A stretch of DNA of 64,000 bases from Planomonospora_B alba (GTDB taxonomy: Bacteria; Actinomycetota; Actinomycetes; Streptosporangiales; Streptosporangiaceae): assembly GCF_039534085.1 (NCBI RefSeq), contig NZ_BAAAUT010000003.1, forward strand, positions 62,001 through 126,000, in the 5' to 3' direction. The notes beneath the pieces were generated by a model, which did no database searches, had not been told where the DNA came from, and saw only the letters and a list, made by a program, of their open reading frames with translations. A program made the position numbers and the translations under genes. Positions 41,729 to 51,075 of the stretch are shown in pieces. Position 1 is the first letter of the stretch. Each line of letters opens with the position of its first letter.

Positions 41729-44596
41729 ATGTCCACCACCGACTCCCGCCACACGCACCACACCGTCACCGCGATCGTCGTCTCCCACGACGGGACCCGC
41801 TGGCTGGGGGAGACCCTGAGCGCGCTGCTCGGGCAGACCCGGCCGGTGGACCGCGTCGTCGCGGCGGACAACGGCAGCCGCGACGGCAGCGCCGACCTGC
41901 TGGCCCGCACCCTCGGCCCGAACGCCGTGCTCGCCCTGCCGCGCTCCACCGGTTTCGGCGAGGCCGTCGCCGAGGTGCTGAAGCGGCTGGAGCCCGCCGG
42001 GGGGCGCGAGTGGATCTGGCTGCTCCACGACGACTGCGCGCCGGCCCCGGACGCCCTGTCCGAGCTGCTGCGGGCCGCCGACGCCGACCCGAGGGCGGGG
42101 GTGCTCGGGCCCAAGCTCCGCGACTGGCTGGACCGGCGCCTCCTGCTGGAGGTGGGCGTCACCGTCGACCGGACGGGCCGCAGGGACACCGGCCTGGAGC
42201 CGAGGGAGTTCGACCAGGGGCAGTACGACGGCGTGCGGGACGTGCTGTCGGTCTCCACCGCCGGGATGCTGATCCGCCGCGACGTCTGGGACGAGGTGGG
42301 CGGTCTCGACCCCTTCCTGCGGATCTTCCGCGACGACCTGGACCTGTGCTGGCGGGTCAGGAGCGCCGGGTACCGGGTGCAGAACGTCACCCGCGCGGTC
42401 GCCTGGCACGCCGAGGCCGCCTTCCGGAGGCGGCGCCGCATCACCGTCAGCGGCGCCCACCCCCGGCGCCTGGACCGCCGCAACGCCATCTTCGTCGTCC
42501 TGGCCAACCTGCCCGCGGGCCCGCTGCTGCGCGCGCTGCTGCGCAACACCGCGGGCTCGGCCCTGCGCGCGCTGCTGTTCCTGCTGGCCAAGCAGCCGGC
42601 CAACGCGCTGGACGAGATCGTGGCGATCGGCTCGGTGCTGGCCCACCCCGGCCGGCTGCTCCGGGCGCGCCGGGCGCGGGCCGCGGGCAGGGCGCGCAAC
42701 CACGCCGCGGTCAAGCGCCTGCTCACCCCGCCCGGCGCGGGCTACCGGCGCCTGGTGGACCGGCTCCAGAGCTATCTGGCCGGCGGGCCCGTGGAGACCG
42801 CCGGCCGGCACCACGCCGTGCCGGCCCGCGCCCGCGAGAGCGGGGAGGAGCTGCTCACCGACGACGCCGGGGCGACCCGGCGCGTCCTGGGCAACCCGGG
42901 GGTGCTGCTGTTCACGGCGCTGCTCGCGGTCACGCTGGTCGCCGAGCGGGGGCTGCTCGGCGGCACCCTGCTGGGCGGCGGCGCGCTCGTCCCGGTGACC
43001 GGTGGCGCGCAGGACCTGTGGCGGCTGTACACCGAGGGCCACCACCAGGCCGGCCTGGGCAGCGACGCCTGGGCCCCGCCGTACGTGGCGGTGCTGGCCG
43101 CGCTGTCGGGGGTGCTGCTCGGCAAGACCTGGCTGGCGGTCTCCGTGCTGCTGCTCGGCTGCGTCCCGCTGGCGGGGCTCTCCGCCTACGCCGCGACCCG
43201 GTCCATCGTCCCCGGCCGGTGGACCCGCGTCTGGCTGGCCTCCTGTTACGCGCTGCTGCCGGTGGGGACCGGCGCGGTCGCCGCCGGGCGGCTCGGCACC
43301 GCCGTGGTCTTCGTCCTGCTGCCCGTCCACGCGGCGCTGGCCACCGTCGTGCTCTCCGGTGAGCGCCGCCGGGCCCGCCGCGCCGCCTGGGGCCTCGGCC
43401 TGCTCCTGGCGGTCGGCACGGCCTTCGCCCCGATCGTCTACCCGCTCACGCTGCTGCTCGGCGCCCTGGCCGCGCTGGCCTTCCCCCGGCGGGGCGTCGG
43501 CGTCTCGGTGGCCGTCGTGTTCGGCGTCCCGGTCGCGCTGCTGCTGCCCTGGCTGGTCCAGCTCGCCGCCGACCCCGGCCGGATCCTGCTGGAGGCCGGG
43601 CTCCACCGGCCCGAGCTGGTCGATCCGGCGCTGCCCGCCGAGTCCCTGCTGCTGCTCAGCCCCGGCGGACCGGGCATGCCGCCGCTCTGGGTGACTGGCG
43701 GCCTCATCGCCGCGTGCCTGGCGGCGCTGCTCATGCGCCGCGACCGGATGGTCGTCGCGATCGGCTGGGGCGTGGCGCTCTTCGGCGTGCTGGTGGCCGT
43801 CCTGGCCGGCCGCACCTCCGTCACCTCACCGGGCGGCGACGCCGAGGCCCCCGCCTGGCCGGGCGTGCCGCTGGCCTTCGCCGCCCTCGGCATGCTCGTG
43901 GTGGGGGCCCTCACCGCCGGCCGGATCGCCGAGTTCCGCGCCGCCGGGGGACTGCGCCGCCTGGCCGCCCTCGGCGTCGTGGCGGTCGCGTTCTCCACCC
44001 CGCTGCTCGCGGCGGGCCTGTGGGTCGCCCGCGGCACCCCCGGGCCGATCAGCGGCAACGCCCGCGACGCCGTACCCGCGCTGGTCGCCTCCGCCTCCCG
44101 GAACGGCGAGCGGACGCTGCTGCTGCGCTCCCGCGCCGACGGCCTGACCTTCACCGTGCTGAGCGGCCGCATGCCGCTGATCGGCGAGGCCGACATCCCC
44201 TCGCCGGAGGGGCCGCGCGACCTGGTCGCCGTGGCCGCGGCCGGGCTGGTCTCCGGCCGGGGCGGCGACGAGGCCCGGGTGCTGGCCGCGCACGGCGTGC
44301 GGTTCGTGGTGGTGGCCAGCCCGGTCGGCGAGGAGATCAGCCGGGCCCTCGACTCCCAGCCCGCGCTGGCCAGGATGAGCCTGTCCCGGGACCTCGGCGT
44401 GTGGCGGCTGACCCAGCCGGTCGGGCCGCCCCCCGCCCCCGAGGGCGATCCCTGGCACGCCCGCTGGCTGTGGGTGCAGGCGCTGCTGGTGCTGGTGGTG
44501 GCGGTCCTGGCCGCGCCGGGTTCGCGGGCCGACGGCGCCGCGGACGGCGTGCCGCAGGACGCGCCCGACACGGAGAGGGAGCCGGTGGCCCGGTGA
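41729..44596 (+). CDS. Large GT2 glycosyltransferase with multi-spanning membrane region
   Basis: A 955-residue protein. Residues about 12-240 are a GT-A domain (VTAIVVSHDGTRWLGETLSAL, the metal-binding WLLHDDCAP, and a FRDDLDLCWR acceptor region). The rest has about a dozen hydrophobic segments, with a soluble extracytoplasmic-looking part near residues 775-905. It may synthesise and export or extend a wall polysaccharide. The gene overlaps the next by four bases (GTGA). It is preceded by the whiB terminator, so it has its own promoter, possibly around TATCGT (41685). Confidence 0.86.
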   Translation: MSTTDSRHTHHTVTAIVVSHDGTRWLGETLSALLGQTRPVDRVVAADNGSRDGSADLLARTLGPNAVLALPRSTGFGEAVAEVLKRLEPAGGREWIWLLHDDCAPAPDALSELLRAADADPRAGVLGPKLRDWLDRRLLLEVGVTVDRTGRRDTGLEPREFDQGQYDGVRDVLSVSTAGMLIRRDVWDEVGGLDPFLRIFRDDLDLCWRVRSAGYRVQNVTRAVAWHAEAAFRRRRRITVSGAHPRRLDRRNAIFVVLANLPAGPLLRALLRNTAGSALRALLFLLAKQPANALDEIVAIGSVLAHPGRLLRARRARAAGRARNHAAVKRLLTPPGAGYRRLVDRLQSYLAGGPVETAGRHHAVPARARESGEELLTDDAGATRRVLGNPGVLLFTALLAVTLVAERGLLGGTLLGGGALVPVTGGAQDLWRLYTEGHHQAGLGSDAWAPPYVAVLAALSGVLLGKTWLAVSVLLLGCVPLAGLSAYAATRSIVPGRWTRVWLASCYALLPVGTGAVAAGRLGTAVVFVLLPVHAALATVVLSGERRRARRAAWGLGLLLAVGTAFAPIVYPLTLLLGALAALAFPRRGVGVSVAVVFGVPVALLLPWLVQLAADPGRILLEAGLHRPELVDPALPAESLLLLSPGGPGMPPLWVTGGLIAACLAALLMRRDRMVVAIGWGVALFGVLVAVLAGRTSVTSPGGDAEAPAWPGVPLAFAALGMLVVGALTAGRIAEFRAAGGLRRLAALGVVAVAFSTPLLAAGLWVARGTPGPISGNARDAVPALVASASRNGERTLLLRSRADGLTFTVLSGRMPLIGEADIPSPEGPRDLVAVAAAGLVSGRGGDEARVLAAHGVRFVVVASPVGEEISRALDSQPALARMSLSRDLGVWRLTQPVGPPPAPEGDPWHARWLWVQALLVLVVAVLAAPGSRADGAADGVPQDAPDTEREPVAR

Positions 44597-46047
44597 AGTC
44601 CCTGATCGAGAACCGCTTCGGCCTCCTCGTCCTGGTCCTCGTGGCGCTGCTCGCGCTGTACGGCGTGGGCACCGCGACCCGGCCCGACCGGGCGGCGCGG
44701 GCCGCCCCCGAGCCCCGGAAGGTGCCCGTCTCCTCGGTGACCGTGGTCTGCCCCGCCCCCGCCGGGGCGGATGTCGGCGTCGTCACCCCGCCGGAGGGCG
44801 AGGGCCCCGGAACGGCCACGATCACCGCGGCGGCCGGCGGGAAGGACGGGAAGGACGCCGGGGGTGCCGAGGGCAGGGTGCTGGACACCCTGAACACGCC
44901 GGGACGGCTCTGGCATCGCGAGGCCCCCGACGGGAGCGGTCCCGTCACGGTCACCGCCACCGGGAGCAGCGCGGCGGGCCTGGAGGCGGCCCAGACGCGC
45001 CGGGAGACGTCCGGCGGGCAGCGGGGCCTGGCCGGGGCGCGGTGCGTGGAACCGGCCGCGAGCACCTGGCTGGTCGGCCCGGGCCCGGCCGCGGCCGACG
45101 TCACGCTGCACCTGGCCAACGCCGATCTCGCCCGGGCCGTCGTCGAGATCCTCGTCTACTCCGGGGAGGGCCCGGTGGTCGCCGACACCGGCGGAACCCT
45201 CACCCTCGGGCCGGGCGAGAGCCGTACGGTCGACATGCGGGACCTGGCGCCCTCGCCGCTCGTCATGGCGGTCGAGGTGCGCACCGTCTCCGGCAGGGTC
45301 GCCGCCGCGGCCCGGGCGGTCATGGAGGGCGGCGAGGGCGTCGACTGGCTGCCCGCCGCGGCCCCGCCGGCCACCCGTGTCGTGGTGCCGGGCGTGCCCG
45401 GCGGCGGCGGGCGGCGCGAGCTGCTGGTGGCCTCCCCCGCCGAGACCGGCACCCTGGTCGAGGTCAGGGCCCTGACCTCCGACGGGACCTACGCGCTCAA
45501 GGACCGCGAACTGGTCGAGGTGCCCGCGGGGTCCGTCACCGCGGTGGACCTGTCGAGCGGCATCGGCGGCCAGCCCGCCGCGCTCGTGCTCACCTCGGAG
45601 ACGCCGATCGTGGCCGGGCTGGCCGCCACCGGGACGGGGAAGCGGCCCGACGTGGCCTTCACCGCCGGGGCGGGCCCGATCGACCTGGGCAGCGTGGTGG
45701 CGGACAACCGCACCGGGAAGAAGAAGGGCTCCCGGCTGCTGCTGGCCGCGCCGGAGACGGCGGGCAAGGTCAGCGTCCAGGTGCTGCCGCGCGAGGGCGA
45801 GGCGCCCGAGCCGTTCGAGGTGGGCGTCGCGGCCGCGCGCGTCAAGGAGGTCGAACTGCCGGACGTGGACGGCGCCTTCGCGGTGGTGGTGCAGCCGCTG
45901 CCGGGATCCGGCCCGGTGTACGGCGGGCGGGTGATGGACGAGCGCCTGAAGGACGGGCTCGCGCTGACCGTCCAGCCGCTGGCGACCGCCCGGATGTGGG
46001 CGGTGATCCCGCCGATCGAGGAGTCGGTGGCGACGGTCCTGCCCTGA
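44593..46047 (+). CDS. DUF5719-like membrane-anchored protein
   Basis: A 484-residue protein. A single N-terminal membrane anchor (FGLLVLVLVALLALYGVG) is followed by a long all-beta extracytoplasmic part with repeated strand patterns (VTVVCPAP, VTLHLANADL, TLTLGPGESRTVDMRDL, LLVASPAETGT). From memory it resembles DUF5719, regularly found downstream of large GT2 membrane proteins in actinobacteria. GTGA overlap with the GT2 gene implies that they work together in envelope assembly. No catalytic residues are recognised. Confidence 0.8.
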   Translation: MKSLIENRFGLLVLVLVALLALYGVGTATRPDRAARAAPEPRKVPVSSVTVVCPAPAGADVGVVTPPEGEGPGTATITAAAGGKDGKDAGGAEGRVLDTLNTPGRLWHREAPDGSGPVTVTATGSSAAGLEAAQTRRETSGGQRGLAGARCVEPAASTWLVGPGPAAADVTLHLANADLARAVVEILVYSGEGPVVADTGGTLTLGPGESRTVDMRDLAPSPLVMAVEVRTVSGRVAAAARAVMEGGEGVDWLPAAAPPATRVVVPGVPGGGGRRELLVASPAETGTLVEVRALTSDGTYALKDRELVEVPAGSVTAVDLSSGIGGQPAALVLTSETPIVAGLAATGTGKRPDVAFTAGAGPIDLGSVVADNRTGKKKGSRLLLAAPETAGKVSVQVLPREGEAPEPFEVGVAAARVKEVELPDVDGAFAVVVQPLPGSGPVYGGRVMDERLKDGLALTVQPLATARMWAVIPPIEESVATVLP

Positions 46048-46160
46048 GCGGCCGGGGTGCGGTCCGTGCCTTCCCGGGACGGGGCGGAGCCGAGCGGGGC
46101 GGGGCCCGAGGCCCGGAGCGGGGGCGGGGCCCGCTGTGCGCGGCCCGGAGCGGGGCCGGG

Positions 46161-46616
46161 TCAGTCGCGGCCGTCGTAGCCGGGGTCGACGGACTCGGGG
46201 GACAGGCCGAGCAGCCCGGCGACCTGCTCCACCACGGTGTCGTGGACCATCGCGCCGAGCTGGTCGCGGTCGCGGGCCCTGGCCTCCAGCGGGCGGCGGT
46301 AGATGACGACGACGGCGGGGCGGTCGGCGGCGGCGGGCTCGACCCGGCCGAACGGGACCGGCTCGCCGGTCAGCAGGCCGGGGCCGTCACCCAGCTCGCG
46401 GGCGGGCGGCACGTCCTCGACCGCGAACTCCATGGCCGCCAGCTGCTTGCTCCAGCGGGGCCTGAGCCGGTCCACGGCGTCCAGCACGAGGTCGTCGAAG
46501 CGCTCGCTGCGGGACTTGGCGATCGGCACGTGTGAGGGCGCCAGCGGGCCGCGCATGCCCCGGCCGTGCCGGTCGCGCCTGCGCGGAGGACGGGGTGTTC
46601 CCGGTGCCGAACTCAC
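46161..46616 (-). CDS. Zincin-like (metallopeptidase family) protein lacking HExxH
   Basis: A 151-residue protein of the short zincin family next to whiB and DUF3499 in actinobacteria (Rv3259-type). The region where zincins carry HExxH reads VHDTVVEQVAGLLGLSPE, so the His-Glu pair and second His are absent and metal catalysis is unlikely. The first about 30 residues are basic (PRPPRRRDRHGRG). A TAAGCT -10 element six bases before GTG 46614-46616 predicts a leaderless mRNA. Function unknown. Confidence 0.72.
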   Translation of the reverse strand: MSSAPGTPRPPRRRDRHGRGMRGPLAPSHVPIAKSRSERFDDLVLDAVDRLRPRWSKQLAAMEFAVEDVPPARELGDGPGLLTGEPVPFGRVEPAAADRPAVVVIYRRPLEARARDRDQLGAMVHDTVVEQVAGLLGLSPESVDPGYDGRD

Positions 46617-46622
46617 GGGCCA

Positions 46623-46628
46623 AGCTTA
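46623..46628 (-). promoter_or_regulatory. -10 element for leaderless zincin-like gene
   Basis: On the minus strand TAAGCT is followed by TGGCCC and then GTG; no Shine-Dalgarno site. Confidence 0.55.
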
Positions 46629-46877
46629 GACGGGCGGGTCGAGAGGCCGCGAGGCGCCGCCGGGCGGCCCCGGGGCGCCCGGCGGGCGGGGGCGGGGCGG
46701 TGCGGCACGGGGATACGCGGGGTCGCCGGAGGCGGCGAGAGGGGGACACGGAGGCCGTCGGAGGCGGCGCGGGGGTGGCGGGCCGTACACCTGGGCAAAA
46801 GCCGCGACAGGTGTCCGAATTGTGGCGACACGCTCGTTAAGAGCGCTCAGATAGTGGCGCCTCGGACGCTTACCGGA

Positions 46878-46883
46878 TACGGT
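46878..46883 (+). promoter_or_regulatory. -10 element for leaderless DUF3499 gene
   Basis: TACGGT ends six bases before GTG 46890. The rest of the 273-base divergent gap (46617-46889) shows no other gene. An imperfect inverted repeat (GTGTC near 46812 and GACAC near 46830) may be a control site. Confidence 0.5.
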
Positions 46884-46889
46884 CCCACC

Positions 46890-47255
46890 GTGAGCCCCGT
46901 CCGCCGCTGTTCCCGCACCGCGTGCAGTCAGCCTGCCGTTTTCACGCTCACGTACGTCTACGCCGATTCGACCGCCGTCCTCGGACCCTTGGCCACGTAC
47001 GCGGAGCCGCACTGTTACGACCTGTGCGCCGAGCACGCCGAGCGCCTGACCGCGCCACGCGGCTGGGAGGTCGTCCGCCTTCCCACCGACGGGGCACCGC
47101 CCAGTACGGACGACTTGGAGGCCCTCGCCAACGCGGTGCGCGAGGCCGCCCGGCCCGCCCCGGGCGGCGGCGAGCCCGTGGGTCAGGGGGTCGAGGTCGG
47201 GCGGCGCGGCCACCTGAGAGTGCTCCGCTCCGCGCAGCCGCAGCGCGACCGCTGA
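46890..47255 (+). CDS. DUF3499-like Cys-containing protein
   Basis: A 121-residue protein. Two Cys pairs (RRCSRTACSQPA and PHCYDLCAEHAER) and a His suggest a zinc-binding fold. It resembles the DUF3499 family (Rv3258c-type), which sits upstream of manB in actinobacteria. The region after residue 75 is charged and probably flexible. Function unknown; conservation and position suggest a link to mannose metabolism or whiB control. Confidence 0.85.
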   Translation: MSPVRRCSRTACSQPAVFTLTYVYADSTAVLGPLATYAEPHCYDLCAEHAERLTAPRGWEVVRLPTDGAPPSTDDLEALANAVREAARPAPGGGEPVGQGVEVGRRGHLRVLRSAQPQRDR

Positions 47256-47340
47256 GCGCCGGGCGTGGATCGCCGGGCCGGAGGGCCGCAGACCCCCTAG
47301 GCTGGGGACCAGCAGACATCACACAAGGGGCGGAGCTGGA

Positions 47341-48705
47341 GTGGGCGACCTCGCCAAGATCTTCAAGGCGTACGACGTGCGCGGTGTCGTGCCGGACGAG
47401 TTCGACGAGGAGACCGCGGAGGCGGTCGGGGCCGCGTTCGTGGAGGTGACCGGGGCCGGGAGACTCGTCGTGGCCCACGACATGCGCACCTCGTCCGAGC
47501 CGCTGGCCGGGGCGTTCGCCCGGGGGGCGGTCGCGCGGGGCGCCGACGTGGTCCACGCGGGCCTGGGCTCCACCGACCTGCTCTACTACGCCAGCGGCCA
47601 CCTGGGGCTGCCCGGTGTCATGTTCACCGCCAGCCACAACCCCGCCCGCTACAACGGCATGAAGATGTGCCGGGCGGGCGCCGTGCCGATCGGCGGCGAG
47701 ACCGGCCTGACCGAGATCCGCGACCGGGCCGCGAAGATCCTCGCGGCCGGCGGCCCCGGGGGCGGCGGCGCCGGGCGGGTGGTCCGCGACGACCTGCTGG
47801 AGGGCTACGCCCGGCACCTGCTGACGCTGGTGGACCTGTCCGGCGTCCGGCCGCTGAAGGTGGTCGTCGACGCGGGCAACGGCATGGCGGGGCACACGGT
47901 CCCGGAGGTGCTCGGCCGCCGGGCCGGGGCGCCGATCGAGCTGGTCCCCCTCTACTTCGAGCTGGACGGGACCTTCCCCAACCACGAGGCCAACCCGATC
48001 GAGCCGGAGAACCTCCGCGACCTGCAGAAGGCCGTGCTGGAGACCGGCGCCGACATCGGCCTGGCCTTCGACGGCGACGCCGACCGCTGCTGGGTGGTGG
48101 ACGAGCGCGGGGAGTCGGTCTCCCCGTCCACGATCACCGGGCTGGTCGCCGCGCGCGAGCTGGCCAAGCACCCCGGCTCCGTGATCATCCACAATCTGAT
48201 CACCTCGCGGAGCGTGCCCGAGATCGTCGCCGAGCACGGCGGCCGGCCGGTCCGCACCCGGGTGGGGCACTCCTTCATCAAGGCCGAGATGGCCCGGACC
48301 GGGGCGGTCTTCGGCGGCGAGCACTCCGCCCACTACTACTTCAGGGACTTCTGGTTCGCCGACTCCGGCATGCTGGCCGCGCTGCACGTGCTGGCCGCGC
48401 TGGGCGGGCAGGACCGGCCGCTGTCGGAGATGCTGGCGGCCTACACCCGATACGCCGCCTCCGGGGAGATCAACAGCACCGTCGCCGACCAGGCCGCCGC
48501 GGCCGAGCGCGTCCGCGCGGCCTTCGCGGGCCGCGACGGCGTCACCTTCGACGAACTGGACGGCCTGACCGTGTCCGGTCCCGGATGGTGGTTCAATCTT
48601 CGTCCGTCCAACACCGAGCCGCTGCTCCGGCTGAACGCCGAGGCGGCCGACGAGATGCAGATGGCAGCGATCAGGGACGAAGTCCTGGCTGTCGTGAGGA
48701 GCTGA
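47341..48705 (+). CDS. manB: Phosphomannomutase/phosphoglucomutase
   Basis: A 454-residue alpha-D-phosphohexomutase with all active-site loops: the phosphoserine loop TASHNPARYNG (about residues 98-108), the metal loop DGDADRCWVV, the sugar-binding GEHSAHYYF and the phosphate-binding RPSNTEPLLRL. It interconverts mannose 6- and 1-phosphate, supplying ManC. In M. tuberculosis the syntenic gene is Rv3257c. It starts an operon with the Trm112-like and isomerase genes. A TAGGCT -10-like element lies at about 47296-47301, with a leader of about 35 bases and GGGGCGGAG before GTG 47341. Confidence 0.94.
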   Translation: MGDLAKIFKAYDVRGVVPDEFDEETAEAVGAAFVEVTGAGRLVVAHDMRTSSEPLAGAFARGAVARGADVVHAGLGSTDLLYYASGHLGLPGVMFTASHNPARYNGMKMCRAGAVPIGGETGLTEIRDRAAKILAAGGPGGGGAGRVVRDDLLEGYARHLLTLVDLSGVRPLKVVVDAGNGMAGHTVPEVLGRRAGAPIELVPLYFELDGTFPNHEANPIEPENLRDLQKAVLETGADIGLAFDGDADRCWVVDERGESVSPSTITGLVAARELAKHPGSVIIHNLITSRSVPEIVAEHGGRPVRTRVGHSFIKAEMARTGAVFGGEHSAHYYFRDFWFADSGMLAALHVLAALGGQDRPLSEMLAAYTRYAASGEINSTVADQAAAAERVRAAFAGRDGVTFDELDGLTVSGPGWWFNLRPSNTEPLLRLNAEAADEMQMAAIRDEVLAVVRS

Positions 48706-48708
48706 AGC

Positions 48709-48882
48709 GTGAAGATCGACGACTGGCTGCTGGAGATCCTGGCCTGCCCGAACTGCAAGTCCCCGCTGCGGGCCGAGCCGGAGTCGGACGAGCTGTCCTG
48801 CACCTCCGCCGGCTGCGGGCTGGTCTACCCCGTCCGTGACGACATCCCCGTGCTCCTGGTGGACGAGGCGCGGAAGCCGTGA
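48709..48882 (+). CDS. Trm112-like small zinc-binding protein
   Basis: A 57-residue protein. Cys pairs in LACPNCKSPL and SCTSAGCGLVYPV form a zinc ribbon, and DDIPVLL is the typical Trm112/YcaR ending. Trm112-type proteins stabilise partner methyltransferases. Here it lies three bases after manB and its TGA overlaps the start of the isomerase (GTGA), so it is translated as part of that operon. No methyltransferase is nearby, so the partner is unknown. Confidence 0.85.
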   Translation: MKIDDWLLEILACPNCKSPLRAEPESDELSCTSAGCGLVYPVRDDIPVLLVDEARKP

Positions 48883-49985
48883 GCTGGGACGCCGCCCGGC
48901 TCGACGACCCCGGACGGCTGGAGGAGGCGGATCCGGCGGGCATGCTGCGCGCGGTGGCCTCCTCCGCGGCTCAGGTGCGGACCGCCTACCGCGCCGCCCG
49001 CGAGGCCGGGGTGGCCGCGCTGGCCGGTGACGGCCGCCCGCGGGCCATCGCGGTCGCGGGGATGGGCGGGTCGGGCATCGCCGGTGACGTCCTCGCCGCG
49101 GTCTGCGGGTACGGCGCGCCGCTGCCGATCGTGACCGTGCGCTCCCACCGGCTGCCCGGCTGGATCGGCCCGACGGACCTGGTCATCGCGGTGTCGTGCT
49201 CGGGGGCCACCGAGGAGACGCTCGCGGTGGCGACCGAGGCGGTGCGCCGCGGGTGCCGCCTGCTCGCGGTGGGCGGTCCCTCCTCGCCGCTGGAGGCGGT
49301 CGCCAGGCAGGCCAGGGCGCCGTTCGTGCCCGTCACCGTGGGCGGGCAGCCCCGCTCCGGCGTCTGGGCGCTCTCGGTCCCGCCGGTCGTCGCCGCGGCC
49401 GAGCTGGGCCTGGTCCGGGTGGACGAGGAGGTCTTCGAGGCGGTGGCGGGGCGGTTGGAGGAGATCGCGCACCGCTGCCGCCCGGCGAGCGAGTCGTTCA
49501 TCAACCCGGGCAAGTCGGCGGCCATGGCGCTGGCCGAGACGGTGCCGATGATCTGGGGCTCCTCTCCGCTGGCCGCGGTGGCGGCCCACCGGTGGGCCTG
49601 CCAGCTCAACGAGAACGGCAAGTACCCGGCGATCTGGGGCGAGCTCCCGGAGGCGGGCCACAACCAGGTGATGGCTCTCGACGGCCCGCTCGCCGAGCGC
49701 GACATCTTCGCCGACGAGGCCGGGCGCTCGCTCCGGCTGGTCGTGCTCCGCGACACCGAGGAGCATCCGCAGGTGGCGCGGCGGCGCGAGGTGGCGCTCC
49801 GGCTGGCGCAGGACCGGAACGTGCCGGTCACCGAGATCGTCGCGGAGGGCGGACATCCGCTGGAGCGGCTGGCCTCCCTGATCGGGCTGGGCGATTACGC
49901 GAGCACCTATCTGGCACTGGGATACGGCATCGATCCGACCCCGGTATCCGTGATCACGGAGTTGAAGGCGAGAATCTCCCAATAG
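48879..49985 (+). CDS. SIS-domain phosphoglucose/phosphomannose isomerase-like protein
   Basis: A 368-residue protein with two SIS domains. Landmarks are GMGGSGIAGDVL (about residues 61-72), SCSGATEETL, and the PGI/PMI signatures NENGKYPA and GHNQVM. Bifunctional members interconvert glucose, mannose and fructose 6-phosphates. The catalytic Glu and His positions expected around NENGK and EAGHN are present. It follows manB and the Trm112-like gene in one operon (Rv3256c-type position). Confidence 0.87.
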   Translation: MSWDAARLDDPGRLEEADPAGMLRAVASSAAQVRTAYRAAREAGVAALAGDGRPRAIAVAGMGGSGIAGDVLAAVCGYGAPLPIVTVRSHRLPGWIGPTDLVIAVSCSGATEETLAVATEAVRRGCRLLAVGGPSSPLEAVARQARAPFVPVTVGGQPRSGVWALSVPPVVAAAELGLVRVDEEVFEAVAGRLEEIAHRCRPASESFINPGKSAAMALAETVPMIWGSSPLAAVAAHRWACQLNENGKYPAIWGELPEAGHNQVMALDGPLAERDIFADEAGRSLRLVVLRDTEEHPQVARRREVALRLAQDRNVPVTEIVAEGGHPLERLASLIGLGDYASTYLALGYGIDPTPVSVITELKARISQ

Positions 49986-50027
49986 GATTGGCTGGCATTT
50001 TTTCCTGATATGTGAGTGGAGGCTGCC

Positions 50028-50966
50028 GTGAGTGCGGGCGGCGGTACAAAGGCGATCATTGCGGCGTTGGCCGCCAACCTGTCCATCGCGGCGGCCAAGT
50101 TCGTGGCGTTCGCGTTCACCGGCTCCTCGGCCATGCTCGCGGAGGGCATCCACTCGGTGGCCGACTCGGGCAACCAGGCGCTGCTGCTGGTCGGCGGGAA
50201 GCGGGCGGCCAGGGCGCGCACGCCGGAGCACCCCTTCGGCTACGGCCGGGAGCGCTACTTCTACGCCTTCGTGGTGGCGGTGGTGCTGTTCACCATCGGC
50301 GCGCTGTTCTCGCTCTACGAGGGCTGGCACAAGCTCAGCGCGCACGAGCCGCTCGAGTCCCCGCAGTGGGCCTTCGGCGTGCTGATCTTCGCGATCATCG
50401 CCGAGGCGTTCTCCTTCCGTACCGCGATCAAGGAGTCGAACGCGGTCCGCGGGAACCAGTCCTGGTGGGCGTTCATCCGCCGCTCGAAGTCTCCCGAGCT
50501 GCCGGTCATCGTCCTGGAGGACCTGGGCGCGCTGCTCGGCCTGATCTTCGCGCTCTTCGGCGTGACGATGGCCGTGGTGACCGGTGACCCGGTCTGGGAC
50601 GCCATCGGCACCCTCATGATCGGCGCCCTGCTCGCGGTCATCGCGGTCATCCTGGCGTTCGAGACCAAGTCGCTGCTGATCGGCGAGGGCGCCGGCCCCG
50701 AGGTCGAGGCCCGCATCGCCGACGCCCTGGAGAGCACCCCCGAGGTGAGCCGGATCATCCACATGCGCACCCTCCACCTGGGCCCGGAGGAGATCCTGGT
50801 CGCCGCCAAGATCGCGGTGGAGAACGACGACACGGCCTCCGAGATCGCCAAGGGCATCGACGAGGCCGAGAAGCGCGTGCGCGCCGCCGTCCCGGAGGCG
50901 CGGGTCATCTACCTGGAGCCCGACCTGTACCGGGCGGACGCCGCGGCCGGCGGCCCCTCCGCCTGA
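50028..50966 (+). CDS. Cation diffusion facilitator family transporter
   Basis: A 312-residue protein with six hydrophobic helices and a cytoplasmic C-terminal domain of about 90 residues. Metal-site motifs are HSVAD in helix 2 (EGIHSVADSGNQ) and EDLGAL in helix 5. The latter differs from the common HxxxD, a pattern seen in SLC30A9-like members. It exports divalent cations such as zinc or iron in exchange for protons. GTG 50028 is chosen because GGAGG (50018-50022) precedes it. Confidence 0.88.
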   Translation: MSAGGGTKAIIAALAANLSIAAAKFVAFAFTGSSAMLAEGIHSVADSGNQALLLVGGKRAARARTPEHPFGYGRERYFYAFVVAVVLFTIGALFSLYEGWHKLSAHEPLESPQWAFGVLIFAIIAEAFSFRTAIKESNAVRGNQSWWAFIRRSKSPELPVIVLEDLGALLGLIFALFGVTMAVVTGDPVWDAIGTLMIGALLAVIAVILAFETKSLLIGEGAGPEVEARIADALESTPEVSRIIHMRTLHLGPEEILVAAKIAVENDDTASEIAKGIDEAEKRVRAAVPEARVIYLEPDLYRADAAAGGPSA

Positions 50967-50988
50967 CCCGCCCCTTCCCCCGGCACGC

Positions 50989-51043
50989 GGACGCCGCGCC
51001 CCCGTCTTCCGGACCCCTTCCGGAGGCGGGCGGCACGGCGTCC
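50989..51043. terminator. Long complex hairpin between convergent genes
   Basis: GGACGCCG (50989-50996) and CGGCGTCC (51036-51043) close a structure with further pairing inside (CCCG/CGGG and TCCGGA elements). It separates the transporter from the convergent response-regulator gene and may terminate both. Confidence 0.55.
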
Positions 51044-51075
51044 GTTCTCGTTCCCGCGGCCGTCCGGTGCGCCCC

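Noticed and set aside
49986..50015. T-rich stretch (ATTTTTTCC) after the isomerase as terminator
   Set aside because: The only stem nearby (CCAAT/ATTGG) is five bases long and not adjacent to the T-run.
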